A stretch of 64,000 nt of DNA from DATJIG01 sp050260515 (GTDB lineage: Bacteria > Pseudomonadota > Alphaproteobacteria > SMXQ01). The DNA lies in NCBI GenBank assembly GCA_050260515.1, contig JBLNCI010000044.1, forward strand, positions 27,117-91,116. Reading direction: 5' to 3'. Each line of letters opens with the position of its first letter. Within the stretch, counting starts at the first letter, position 1. Of the stretch, positions 23,300 through 31,058 are shown in pieces. The notes under the pieces are model-generated. The model made no database searches, was not told the DNA's origin, and was given only the letters and a program-made list of their open reading frames with translations. Both the position numbers and the translations under genes were made by a program.

Positions 23300-25060
23300 A
23301 TGGCGCGCCGCATGCCCCCGGCCGACGTGGTCCTCGTCGGATTCGGTCTGACCTCCGCCATTCTCGCGCAGGAGCTGACCGAGGCGGGTCTCAAAGTCGT
23401 CGCCATCGAGCGCGGCGGCTGGCGCGACACCTCCACCGACTTCTCGGTTGCCTACGTGCAGGACGAGCTCCGCTACTACTGGCGCCGCGAGCTGTTCGAG
23501 GAGCCGTCGCGCGAGACGATCACGTTCCGCAACAAGGCGAGCGAGACCGCGTTGCCGATGCGACATCTCGGCTCGTTCCTTCCCGCGGCCGGCGTCGGCG
23601 GCGCGACGGTGCACTGGAACGGCCAGAACTGGCGTTTCCTGCCGAGCGATTTCGTGGCCCGCAGTCACAACATCCAGCGCTACGGCGCGTCGGCGATCCC
23701 CGCGGAGATGACGGTGCAGGACTGGGGCGTCACCTACGACGATCTCGAGCCGCACTACGACCGCTTCGAGTACCTCTACGGGATCTCCGGCAAGGCGGGG
23801 AACATCAAGGGCCAGATCCAGGAGGGCGGCAACCCGTTCGAGGGCCCGCGTCAGCGCGAGTACCCCAATCCCCCGATGGAGATGACCTACGGCCCGACGC
23901 TGTTCGCCAAGGCCGCGAAAGAGCTCGGCTATAAGCCGTTCCCGGGGCCGTCAGCGAACATGTCGCGGCCCTACACCAACCCGCTCGGTGTGCGCCTTGG
24001 GCCGTGCACGTACTGCGGCTTCTGCGAGAAGTACGCCTGCGGCAACTACTCGAAGGCTAGCCCGCAGACGACGATCATCCCGGTGCTGATGCGCAAGGAG
24101 AACTTCGAGCTCCGCGCTGAGTGCGAGGTGCTCCGCGTCAACCTCGATTCGAGCGGAAAGCGCGCGACCGGCGTCACCTACGTCGACGCCAGCGGGCAGG
24201 AGTACGAGCAGCCGGCGGAGATCGTCGCGCTGTGCGCCTTCGCCTACCACAACCCGCGATTGATGCTGCTGTCGGGCATCGGCAAGCCGTACGACCCCGA
24301 GACCGGCGAGGGGGTTGTCGGCAAGAACTACGCCTATCAGATCGTCTCCAGCGTCGACGTGTTCTTCGACAAGGAGATCTTCAATCCGTTCGTCGGCGCC
24401 GGTGCCCTCGGCATGATCATCGACGAGTTCAACGGCGACAACTTCGACCACAGCGGCCTCGGGTTCATCGGCGGCGGCTACATCGCCCTCTGGAACACCA
24501 ACGGCCGCCCGATCGAGACCCACCCCGTCCCGAAGGGGACGCCCAAGTGGGGTTCGAAGTGGAAGCGGGCGGTCGCCGAGAACTACCAGCACGTTCAGAG
24601 CATCGCGACCCACGGAGCGGTGATGAGCCACCGCGGGAACTACCTCGACCTCGACCCGACCTACCGCGACGTGTACGGCCAGCCGTTGATGCGGCTCACG
24701 TTCGACTTCACCGACAACGAGCACCGGATGTCGGACTATCTCACCGACCGCGCTGCCGAGATCGCCAAGGCGATGAATCCGCGCGACATCGACGTCAAGA
24801 AGCGCGAAGGCTCCTACTCGCTCGTGCCGTACCAGACCACCCACAACACCGGCGGCGCGATCATGGGCAGCGACCCGCGGACCAGCGCGGTGAACCGGTA
24901 CCAGCAGAGCTGGGACGTGCACAACGTGTTCGTCGTCGGCTCGTCGGCGTTTCCGCAGAACCCCGGCTACAACCCGACCGGAACCGTCGGCGCGCTCACC
25001 TACTGGACGGCCGAGGCGATCACGAAGAAGTACCTCGCCAACCCCGGCCCCCTGGTGTGA
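23300..25060 (+). CDS. GMC oxidoreductase, FAD subunit of a gluconate/sugar dehydrogenase complex
   Basis: A 586-residue flavoprotein. The N-terminal dinucleotide fold reads DVVLVGFGLTSAILAQEL and ends with IERGGW. The substrate-side block GGATVHWNGQNWRF is typical of gluconate 2-dehydrogenase-like enzymes. The C-terminal block HNTGGAIMG...NPGYNPTGTVGALTYW contains the catalytic His/Asn region. Several cysteines in CTYCGFCEKYACG are characteristic of this subfamily and may hold an iron-sulfur centre. It has no signal peptide and presumably hitch-hikes through Tat with the 22513 product. The cytochrome gene follows 7 bp later. The substrate (gluconate, sorbitol, 2-ketogluconate or similar) cannot be fixed. 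Confidence 0.92.
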   Translation: MARRMPPADVVLVGFGLTSAILAQELTEAGLKVVAIERGGWRDTSTDFSVAYVQDELRYYWRRELFEEPSRETITFRNKASETALPMRHLGSFLPAAGVGGATVHWNGQNWRFLPSDFVARSHNIQRYGASAIPAEMTVQDWGVTYDDLEPHYDRFEYLYGISGKAGNIKGQIQEGGNPFEGPRQREYPNPPMEMTYGPTLFAKAAKELGYKPFPGPSANMSRPYTNPLGVRLGPCTYCGFCEKYACGNYSKASPQTTIIPVLMRKENFELRAECEVLRVNLDSSGKRATGVTYVDASGQEYEQPAEIVALCAFAYHNPRLMLLSGIGKPYDPETGEGVVGKNYAYQIVSSVDVFFDKEIFNPFVGAGALGMIIDEFNGDNFDHSGLGFIGGGYIALWNTNGRPIETHPVPKGTPKWGSKWKRAVAENYQHVQSIATHGAVMSHRGNYLDLDPTYRDVYGQPLMRLTFDFTDNEHRMSDYLTDRAAEIAKAMNPRDIDVKKREGSYSLVPYQTTHNTGGAIMGSDPRTSAVNRYQQSWDVHNVFVVGSSAFPQNPGYNPTGTVGALTYWTAEAITKKYLANPGPLV

Positions 25061-25067
25061 GGCGATC

Positions 25068-26315
25068 ATGCGCGCGACAGCACTCATCGCCGCCGTGCTC
25101 GGATGCGCGATCGCCGCCGCCTCGGCGCCGCGCGCGAGCGCCGACGAGTCGTTCTCGGAGATCGCCCGCGGCAAACGGCTGGTGGATGCCGGCGATTGCG
25201 TCGCGTGCCACACGGCGGACCCCGCGAAGCCGCTCGCCGGCGGCGTCGCGGTCGAGACGCCGTTCGGCACGATCTACTCCTCGAACATCACGCCCGATGC
25301 CAAGACCGGCATCGGCAATTGGTCCAGCGACGACTTCTACCGGGCGATGCACGAGGGCGTGAGCCGCGACGGCGATCGTCTCTATCCGGCGTTTCCCTAT
25401 CCCTACTTCACCAAGATGACCCGCAGCGACGTCGACGCGATCCGCGCGTATCTCCGCACCGTGGAGCCGGTCGCGAACACGCCGCCGTCCAACAAGCTGA
25501 TGTGGCCGCTCGGTCACCGTTTCCTGATGAGCGGATGGAATCTGCTGTTCTTCAAGGCTGGCGAGATGAAGCCCGATCCCGCCAAGAGCGCGGAATGGAA
25601 CCGGGGCGCATACCTCGTCGAGGGGCCGGGACATTGCGGAGGGTGCCACACCGGCAAGAACTTCCTGGGCGCCGACAAGTCGAGCGCCCGCTTCGAGGGT
25701 GCCAACCTGCAGAACTGGTTCGCCCCCAAGCTCGTCAATGATCGGACCGATGGGATCGGCACCTGGACGGCCGACGACATCGTCCGCTACCTCAAGACCG
25801 GCCGGAACGCCAAGAGCGGCGCCACCGGCCTGATGGCCGAGGTCGTGCGCAACTCGACGTCCAAGCTCGACGACGGCGACCTGCGCGCGATCGCCGTCTA
25901 CCTGAAGGATCTGCCGGGCAGCGACAAGACGGGCTCCCCCGCCAGGACCGACGACAAGGTCGTCGCCGCCGGGAAGGCGATCTTCGACGATTCGTGCGGC
26001 GCCTGCCACAAGCCGTCCGGCGAGGGCGTGCCGTTCATGTTCCCGCCGCTCAAGGGCAACGCCAACGTGCAGGCCAGCGACCCGACGTCGCTGATCCGCA
26101 TCGTGCTGGGAGGCGCGCGCACGGAGCCGACCGACGCCGAACCGACGCCATCGGCGATGCCGGCCTACGACTGGAAGCTGAGCGACGCGGAGATCGCCGC
26201 GGTCGTGACGTACATCCGCAACGCCTGGGGCAACCGCGCCCCCGCGGTGTCGGCCGGCGACGTGCAAAGCCTCAGGAAGGCGCTCGCAAAGGAGACCGCG
26301 AACGCCAGCCCATGA
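25068..26315 (+). CDS. tri-haem cytochrome c subunit of the dehydrogenase complex
   Basis: A 415-residue exported cytochrome. A signal peptide ending near PRASADE is followed by three CxxCH haem sites: C44-H48 (CVACH), C190-H194 (CGGCH) and C310-H314 (CGACH). This matches the alcohol/gluconate dehydrogenase cytochrome subunits that pass electrons from the flavoprotein to ubiquinone. It starts 7 bp after the GMC gene. It ends 15 bp from the convergent DUF6481 gene, with a palindrome AAGCGCTAGCGCTT between them. Confidence 0.94.
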   Translation: MRATALIAAVLGCAIAAASAPRASADESFSEIARGKRLVDAGDCVACHTADPAKPLAGGVAVETPFGTIYSSNITPDAKTGIGNWSSDDFYRAMHEGVSRDGDRLYPAFPYPYFTKMTRSDVDAIRAYLRTVEPVANTPPSNKLMWPLGHRFLMSGWNLLFFKAGEMKPDPAKSAEWNRGAYLVEGPGHCGGCHTGKNFLGADKSSARFEGANLQNWFAPKLVNDRTDGIGTWTADDIVRYLKTGRNAKSGATGLMAEVVRNSTSKLDDGDLRAIAVYLKDLPGSDKTGSPARTDDKVVAAGKAIFDDSCGACHKPSGEGVPFMFPPLKGNANVQASDPTSLIRIVLGGARTEPTDAEPTPSAMPAYDWKLSDAEIAAVVTYIRNAWGNRAPAVSAGDVQSLRKALAKETANASP

Positions 26316-26330
26316 TGCCGGACGAAAGCG

Positions 26331-26708
26331 CTAGCGCTTCTTCTTTTGGCGCGCCTTGCGCGCGGCATACCGCGCATCGCGCGCCGCCTTCGCCGCGGCG
26401 GCCTCGGCGATCATGCGGTCCGCCTCGGCGATGCGCTCGGCCTCGAGCCGCTCGTTCTCCAGTCTCTCCGCCTCGCGCCGGGCCGCCTCGGCAGCGGCGC
26501 GCTCCGCAGCCAGCCGTTCCTCGGCGGCCTTCCGGTCGGCCTCGCGCCGAGCCTCCCGCGTCCGGCGCTCCGCCGCGATGGCATTGTGCGCCGCCTGCCG
26601 TTCGGCGAGCCCCGGATCGCCCGCTTTCGCCCGCGCCCTTTCCAGCAACGCCTGCTTCGCCTTCGCCGCCGTCTTCAAGCGGTCGCCGAAGGTGTCCTTA
26701 ACGCCCAT
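26331..26708 (-). CDS. DUF6481 family protein (charged coiled coil)
   Basis: 125 residues, almost entirely Ala, Glu, Arg and Lys, predicted as one long helix or coiled coil (EERLAAERAAAEAARREAER and similar). The N terminus MGVKDTFGDRLKTAAKAKQA and the LYS-rich end match the DUF6481 pattern seen in many alphaproteobacteria. The function is unknown. Low-complexity composition is a caution, but the N-terminal block and the ribosome-binding GAGAGGA support a real gene. Confidence 0.8.
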   Translation of the reverse strand: MGVKDTFGDRLKTAAKAKQALLERARAKAGDPGLAERQAAHNAIAAERRTREARREADRKAAEERLAAERAAAEAARREAERLENERLEAERIAEADRMIAEAAAAKAARDARYAARKARQKKKR

Positions 26709-26835
26709 CTCAATCCTCTCCTGATGATCCGATCGTAGCGGATCGTCTTATGAGGAAACCCGGCGCCCAGGAAAAGCTAAATCGTGATCTCGGCGGGACA
26801 TGACGGACATGCGCGGCGCTGTCCGACGCCGGCGG

Positions 26836-27549
26836 TCAGGGCGCGTAGGGCGCCGGGTCGGGAATGCCGGCCTCGGCGAAGCCCTTGAGCCGGAGCTGGC
26901 AGGAGTCGCAGCGGCCGCAGGCTCGACCGTGGGTGTCGGGGTCGTAGCAGCTCCGGGTGACGCCGTAATCGACCCCGAGCGCGAGTCCCGTCCGGATGAT
27001 CTCGCCCTTGCCCATCTCCATCAGCGGCGCGCGGATGCGGATGGTGAGTCGTCCTTCCACCGCCTCGGCGATGGCGAGATTGGCTAATCGCTCGAAGGCG
27101 TCGATGAACGCCGGCCGGCAGTCCGGATAGCCCGAGTAGTCGCGGGCGTTGGCGCCGATGAAGATATCGGCGCAGCGCTCGACCTCCGCCAAACCCAGCG
27201 CGAAGGCGAGAAAGATGGTGTTGCGGGCCGGCACGTAGGTGACCGGGATGCCCTGCCCGATCTCGTCGCCCGAGCGGTCCTTCGGCACCGGGATGTCGGA
27301 GGTCAGCGCGGAGCCGCCGAAGGTCCGCAGATCGATCGGCATCACGACGTGGCGCACCGCGCCCGATGCGCGCGCCACCTGCTCGGCGGCGACCAGCTCG
27401 GCGCGATGGCGCTGGCCGTAGTCGAAGGTCAGCGCGACGACGTCGTAGCCCTGCGACCGCGCGATCGCGGCCACCGTCGCCGAATCGAGGCCGCCCGAGA
27501 GCAGCACGACCGCGCGCTTGGCCGCCGTGCCCGGGGCCGCCACGCTCAC
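26836..27549 (-). CDS. queC: 7-cyano-7-deazaguanine synthase QueC
   Basis: A 237-residue ATP-dependent preQ0 synthase. The PP-loop is VVLLSGGLDSATVAAI, followed by TFDYGQRHRAEL. The C-terminal zinc site is C-x8-C-x2-C-x2-C in RSCYDPDTHGRACGRCDSC. The GTG at 27549 overlaps the stop codon of the VTT gene (GTGA) and gives MSVAAPGTAAKR; the frame opens further upstream only inside that gene. It sits in an operon with membrane lipid or glycan genes rather than with queG-queA-tgt-queF, 5.6 kb away. Confidence 0.94.
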   Translation of the reverse strand: MSVAAPGTAAKRAVVLLSGGLDSATVAAIARSQGYDVVALTFDYGQRHRAELVAAEQVARASGAVRHVVMPIDLRTFGGSALTSDIPVPKDRSGDEIGQGIPVTYVPARNTIFLAFALGLAEVERCADIFIGANARDYSGYPDCRPAFIDAFERLANLAIAEAVEGRLTIRIRAPLMEMGKGEIIRTGLALGVDYGVTRSCYDPDTHGRACGRCDSCQLRLKGFAEAGIPDPAPYAP

Positions 27550-28241
27550 GGCGCGACCTCCTCCTCGAGCGCGGCGGCGACGTCCGCGTCGAGCGCCTTG
27601 TTCTTGCGGTAGCGCCGGAACAGCCACACACCGAGCATCCCCGAGATCACGAACAGCGCCACGCTGGTCGCGATCCGCGTCGCCGGCGCGACATGAATGC
27701 CGCTGCCGAGCAGCGCGAAGATGATCGTCTGCGGCAGATAGCCGACGCCGCTGCCGATCACGAACGGCACCGCGCGCACACCCGACACACCGGCGGCGAG
27801 GTTGGTCACGACGTTGCTCCCCACCGGCAAGAGGCGCACCAGCAGCGTCATCGAGAACGGATTGGCGTGGAGGAAGTCGTCGATGTGACGGATACGCTCG
27901 GGGAACCGGTGCAGCACGAACGACCGCCCCATCAGCCGGGCGTAGAAGAACGCCAGCGCACAGCCGATCACCGAGGCGACGGTGCCGAGCACCGTGCCGA
28001 GACCGAATCCGAACGCGTAGCCGCCGAGGAAGCAGACCGCCTGGCGCGGGAAGCCGACCGCCGTCAGCACCGCGCCGACCGCGACGTAGAGCACCTCGCC
28101 CGAGAGACCGCGGCCGCGGATCTCGGCGTCGATCCAGGATTCGTCGAACAGGCCGAACAGCCCGTACGCCTTCACGAGCCAGCCGAGCGCGGCGAAGGTG
28201 GCGATCAGCACCAGGCCGCGCAGGTAGGGCCTGAGCCGCAT
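27546..28241 (-). CDS. TVP38/DedA-type VTT-domain membrane protein
   Basis: A 231-residue polytopic inner-membrane protein. It has the SNARE-associated/VTT signature FPRQAVCFLGGYAFGFGLGT, the re-entrant block RLLPVGSNVVTNLAAGVSGV, and a final helix SVALFVISGMLGVWLF. VTT proteins are linked to lipid scrambling or undecaprenyl-phosphate recycling. The ATG at 28241 overlaps the GT2 stop codon (TGATG), and its own stop overlaps queC. Coupling with a GT2 enzyme suggests a role in moving a lipid-linked sugar. Confidence 0.9.
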   Translation of the reverse strand: MRLRPYLRGLVLIATFAALGWLVKAYGLFGLFDESWIDAEIRGRGLSGEVLYVAVGAVLTAVGFPRQAVCFLGGYAFGFGLGTVLGTVASVIGCALAFFYARLMGRSFVLHRFPERIRHIDDFLHANPFSMTLLVRLLPVGSNVVTNLAAGVSGVRAVPFVIGSGVGYLPQTIIFALLGSGIHVAPATRIATSVALFVISGMLGVWLFRRYRKNKALDADVAAALEEEVAP

Positions 28242-28975
28242 CAGCTTTCGGCGTCGTAGATCGGTTTCTTGCAGCGGCGCATCAGCCACATGACGCCGAC
28301 GAGATCCGAGATGCCGACCCACAGGCGATCGAAGAAGCCGTAGTTCGAGGCGCCGCGCAGCCGGGGACGGTGATTGACCTGCACCGTCTCGACCGCGCCG
28401 CCGTCGCGGCGGATCAGCGCGGGCAGATAGCGGTGCATGTGGTCGAAGTACGGCAGCCTGAGGAACGCCTCACGGCGGATCGCCTTGAGCCCGCAGCCGG
28501 TATCGCTGACGCCGTCGTGCAAGAGCCGCTGGCGGATCGCGTTGGCGAGCTTGGACGAGATGCGCTTGACGGCCGAGTCCTCGCGCTTCCGGCGGATGCC
28601 GGCGACGAGGTTCACCGGGACGACCTTGTCGGCGGTTTCCACGTGGGCGAGCAGTTTCGGGATGTCGGCGGGGTCGTTCTGGCCGTCGCCGTCGAGCGTC
28701 ACGATCCAGTCGCCGCGGGCCGCGTGCACGCCGCTTGCGACGGCACGACTCTGGCCGCACGAGAGCTTGTGACGGACGATCCGCAGCCGGGTGAAGCGCT
28801 GCTTCGCTTCCATCAGCCTCTGCCCGGTGGCGTCCGTCGAGCCGTCGTCGACGTAGATCACCTCGAAGTCGGCCTTGCCGTCGAGCGCGGCATGGATCTC
28901 CTCGAGCAGCGGGAAGATGTTCTCCTGCTCGTTCTTCACCGGCACGACGACGCTCAGCATGGGCACGCTCGGCAT
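28241..28975 (-). CDS. family 2 glycosyltransferase (polyprenyl-phosphate sugar transferase-like)
   Basis: A 244-residue GT-A enzyme. LSVVVPVKNEQENIFPLLEE opens the fold, VIYVDDGSTDATG gives the nucleotide-sugar site, and TLDGDGQNDPADIPKL contains the DxD-type metal motif. NHRPRLRGASNYGFF resembles the acceptor segment of dolichyl/undecaprenyl-phosphate mannose or glucose synthases. There are no C-terminal TM helices. The ATG at 28975 is used; a GTG at 28981 has the better-spaced AGGAGG. It is translationally coupled to the VTT gene and divergent from the ArnT-like transferase that would use its product. Confidence 0.9.
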   Translation of the reverse strand: MPSVPMLSVVVPVKNEQENIFPLLEEIHAALDGKADFEVIYVDDGSTDATGQRLMEAKQRFTRLRIVRHKLSCGQSRAVASGVHAARGDWIVTLDGDGQNDPADIPKLLAHVETADKVVPVNLVAGIRRKREDSAVKRISSKLANAIRQRLLHDGVSDTGCGLKAIRREAFLRLPYFDHMHRYLPALIRRDGGAVETVQVNHRPRLRGASNYGFFDRLWVGISDLVGVMWLMRRCKKPIYDAES

Positions 28976-29173
28976 GGCCACGACGGCCCCTCCTCGGGCC
29001 TCGGGCGGACAATTCGCACGGCGCGGGGTCCAAGGCAAGGCTCGGCGGCGGCGGTCCGCCATGCCGCGCGGTCATGCGGCGGTCGCGGTGGCCGGGCCCT
29101 GCGCTTCTGGTACACTCGCGCCCCGGTGCACGCCCCGTGCACGACGTCCAGCCCCATTCCGTTTCCGACTTCC

Positions 29174-30868
29174 ATGGCCGCCGCCGAACCGCCCGCCTCT
29201 CCCGCGTCGACGACCTTCGATGCCCGCGCGCGGGGCGCCCGCGGCCGCTGGGCGATGTGGGCGCTGCTGGCGCTGAGTTTGCTGATGTTCGCGCCGGGCA
29301 TTGCCTCGCTGCCGGTCACCGACCGCGACGAGGCGCGGTACGCCCAGGCGTCGCGCCAGATGGCGGAGAGCGGCGACTACGTCCATATCCGCTTCCAGGA
29401 CGAGCCGCGCAACAAGAAGCCGGTCGGCGCGTACTGGCTCCAGGCGACGGCGGCGCGGATCACCGACGAAGTGGGATCGGGCGCGATCTGGCCGTATCGC
29501 CTGCCGTCGCTGATCGGCGCCACGTTCGCCGTCCTGCTGCTGTTCGGCCTCGCCCGTCCGGCGTACGGGCCCTCGACGGCGTTCCTCGCCGCCGGCGTGC
29601 TGGGCGCCTCCGTGCTGGCGGCGAGCGAAGCCCGCCTGGCCAAGACCGACGCGCTGCTGCTGGCGACCGCCGTCGCCGCGCAGGTTGCGCTCGTGCGGAT
29701 CTACATCCTGCGCGCCAACGCGGAAACAACCCGCCCGGGACTCGCCGCTGTCTTCTGGATCGCCCAGGGCCTCGCCATTCTGGTCAAGGGTCCCGTGATC
29801 CCGTTCGTCAGCTTGATGACCGTGCTCGGTCTGGCGGTGACGGATCGCAAGACGCGCTGGCTCGGCGGCCTGCGGCCGCTGTGGGGCGTTCCGCTCGCGC
29901 TCGCCATCGCCGCACCGTGGTTCGTCGCCATCAGCGTCGCCGATTCGGGTTTCATCCAGGAATCCGTCGGCCAGGACCTGATCCCGAAGCTCCTCGGCAT
30001 CCAGGAGCAGCACGGCGGCTGGCCGGGCACGTATCTGCTGCTGGCGCCGCTCACCTTGTGGCCGGGCTCGCTGCTGCTGGTCCCGGCGCTGATCGTCGCC
30101 TGGCACGAGCGCGCCCGCCCCGAGGTGCGCGCGCTGCTCGCATGGCTGATCCCGGCGTGGATCGTGCTCGAGGCGATCCCGACCAAGCTGCCGCACTACG
30201 TGCTTCCGCTGTATCCCGCGCTCGCGCTGCTCGTCGCGCGCGCCGCCGTCGAGCGCAGCGCCGAGATTGCCGGCGTGCTCCGGCGCATCAGCGGACGCAT
30301 CTGGCTCGGCGTGTGGACGGTGATCGGGATCGGCCTGGCCGCCCTCGGCATCGCCGCCGCCGTCTCGCTCCATGCATCCGACGCGCTCATTCCGGCCATC
30401 GCGCTGCTCGCAGCGGCGCTCGCCCTCACCGTGGGCGCCTTGATCCTCGCGTCCCGCGGGAACGCCGCCGGCGCGCTCGGCTTCGCCGTCGCTCTGGCCG
30501 TTCCGTTCCATGCGCTGCTGTTCGCCGGAGTCGCACCGCGGCTCGACGCGCTGTGGCTGTCGCGCGCTGCCGCCCAGGCCGTCGCCGCCCACTCCGGGCT
30601 CGAGACCACCGTGGCGACCGCCGGATACAGCGAGCCGAGCCTCGTCTTCGCGCTCGGCACCCACACCATGCTCAGCGGCGCGAAGGGCGCGGCGGACGCG
30701 CTCGCCGACGGGCGCGCGGCGCTGGCCCTCGTCGAGGATCGCGAGAGCGCCGCGTTCCGCGCCGAGGCCGAACGCCTCGGCCTGCACCCGCGCGAACTCG
30801 CGACGGTCCAAGGCCTCAACTACTCGCGCGGCCAGAACACCGTGCTGCGCCTTTACGGCGGCGGTTGA
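29174..30868 (+). CDS. ArnT/GT39-like membrane glycosyltransferase
   Basis: A 564-residue polytopic enzyme with about 12 TM helices. TDRDEARYAQASRQMAESGD is the signature first periplasmic loop of ArnT and GT83/39 enzymes, with the catalytic Asp-Glu. It is followed by EPRNKKPVGAYWLQA and PTKLPHYVLPLYPALALL. Such enzymes transfer a sugar from an undecaprenyl-phosphate donor to lipid A or another envelope glycan. The ATG at 29174 (MAAAEPPAS) is chosen, since the frame upstream is antisense to the GT2 gene. It is divergently arranged with GT2-VTT and probably works with them. Confidence 0.9.
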   Translation: MAAAEPPASPASTTFDARARGARGRWAMWALLALSLLMFAPGIASLPVTDRDEARYAQASRQMAESGDYVHIRFQDEPRNKKPVGAYWLQATAARITDEVGSGAIWPYRLPSLIGATFAVLLLFGLARPAYGPSTAFLAAGVLGASVLAASEARLAKTDALLLATAVAAQVALVRIYILRANAETTRPGLAAVFWIAQGLAILVKGPVIPFVSLMTVLGLAVTDRKTRWLGGLRPLWGVPLALAIAAPWFVAISVADSGFIQESVGQDLIPKLLGIQEQHGGWPGTYLLLAPLTLWPGSLLLVPALIVAWHERARPEVRALLAWLIPAWIVLEAIPTKLPHYVLPLYPALALLVARAAVERSAEIAGVLRRISGRIWLGVWTVIGIGLAALGIAAAVSLHASDALIPAIALLAAALALTVGALILASRGNAAGALGFAVALAVPFHALLFAGVAPRLDALWLSRAAAQAVAAHSGLETTVATAGYSEPSLVFALGTHTMLSGAKGAADALADGRAALALVEDRESAAFRAEAERLGLHPRELATVQGLNYSRGQNTVLRLYGGG

Positions 30869-30954
30869 GGCTTTTGGCCGGACCGTCCGGTTCGACTTGC
30901 GGAACCGCCCCGCGCCGTCATAAATAACGGATAGCGCATTCGCGCGGCCTCCTC

Positions 30955-31031
30955 CGGAGGGACCGCGTCGCGCGGTCCGGGCCCCTCTGGCAGGCGTACG
31001 CCCCGGCGACGCCTGCGATGTCGGACCTCCG
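30955..31031 (+). ncRNA. structured leader of terC, candidate three-way junction
   Basis: Three perfect helices nest in the leader. A closing stem CGGAGG (30955-30960) pairs with CCTCCG (31026-31031). It encloses hairpin GGACCGCG/CGCGGTCC (30960-30978) and hairpin GCAGGCGT/ACGCCTGC (30990-31016). The terC Shine-Dalgarno sequence lies 15 bp downstream. TerC-family genes are often under yybP-ykoY manganese riboswitches, but I do not find that motif's conserved GGGGAGUA core, so the class is unassigned. Confidence 0.5.
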
Positions 31032-31058
31032 TTCAACTTTGATCGGGAGGCCCGGCAC

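Noticed and set aside
26324..26341. AAGCGCTAGCGCTT as a bidirectional terminator between the cytochrome and DUF6481 genes
   Set aside because: The palindrome leaves only a 2-base loop, and the DUF6481 stop codon lies within it; not convincing as a terminator.
30869..31058. yybP-ykoY (Mn2+) riboswitch before terC
   Set aside because: Expected from gene context, but the conserved GGGGAGUA core is not present. Kept only as an unassigned structured leader.
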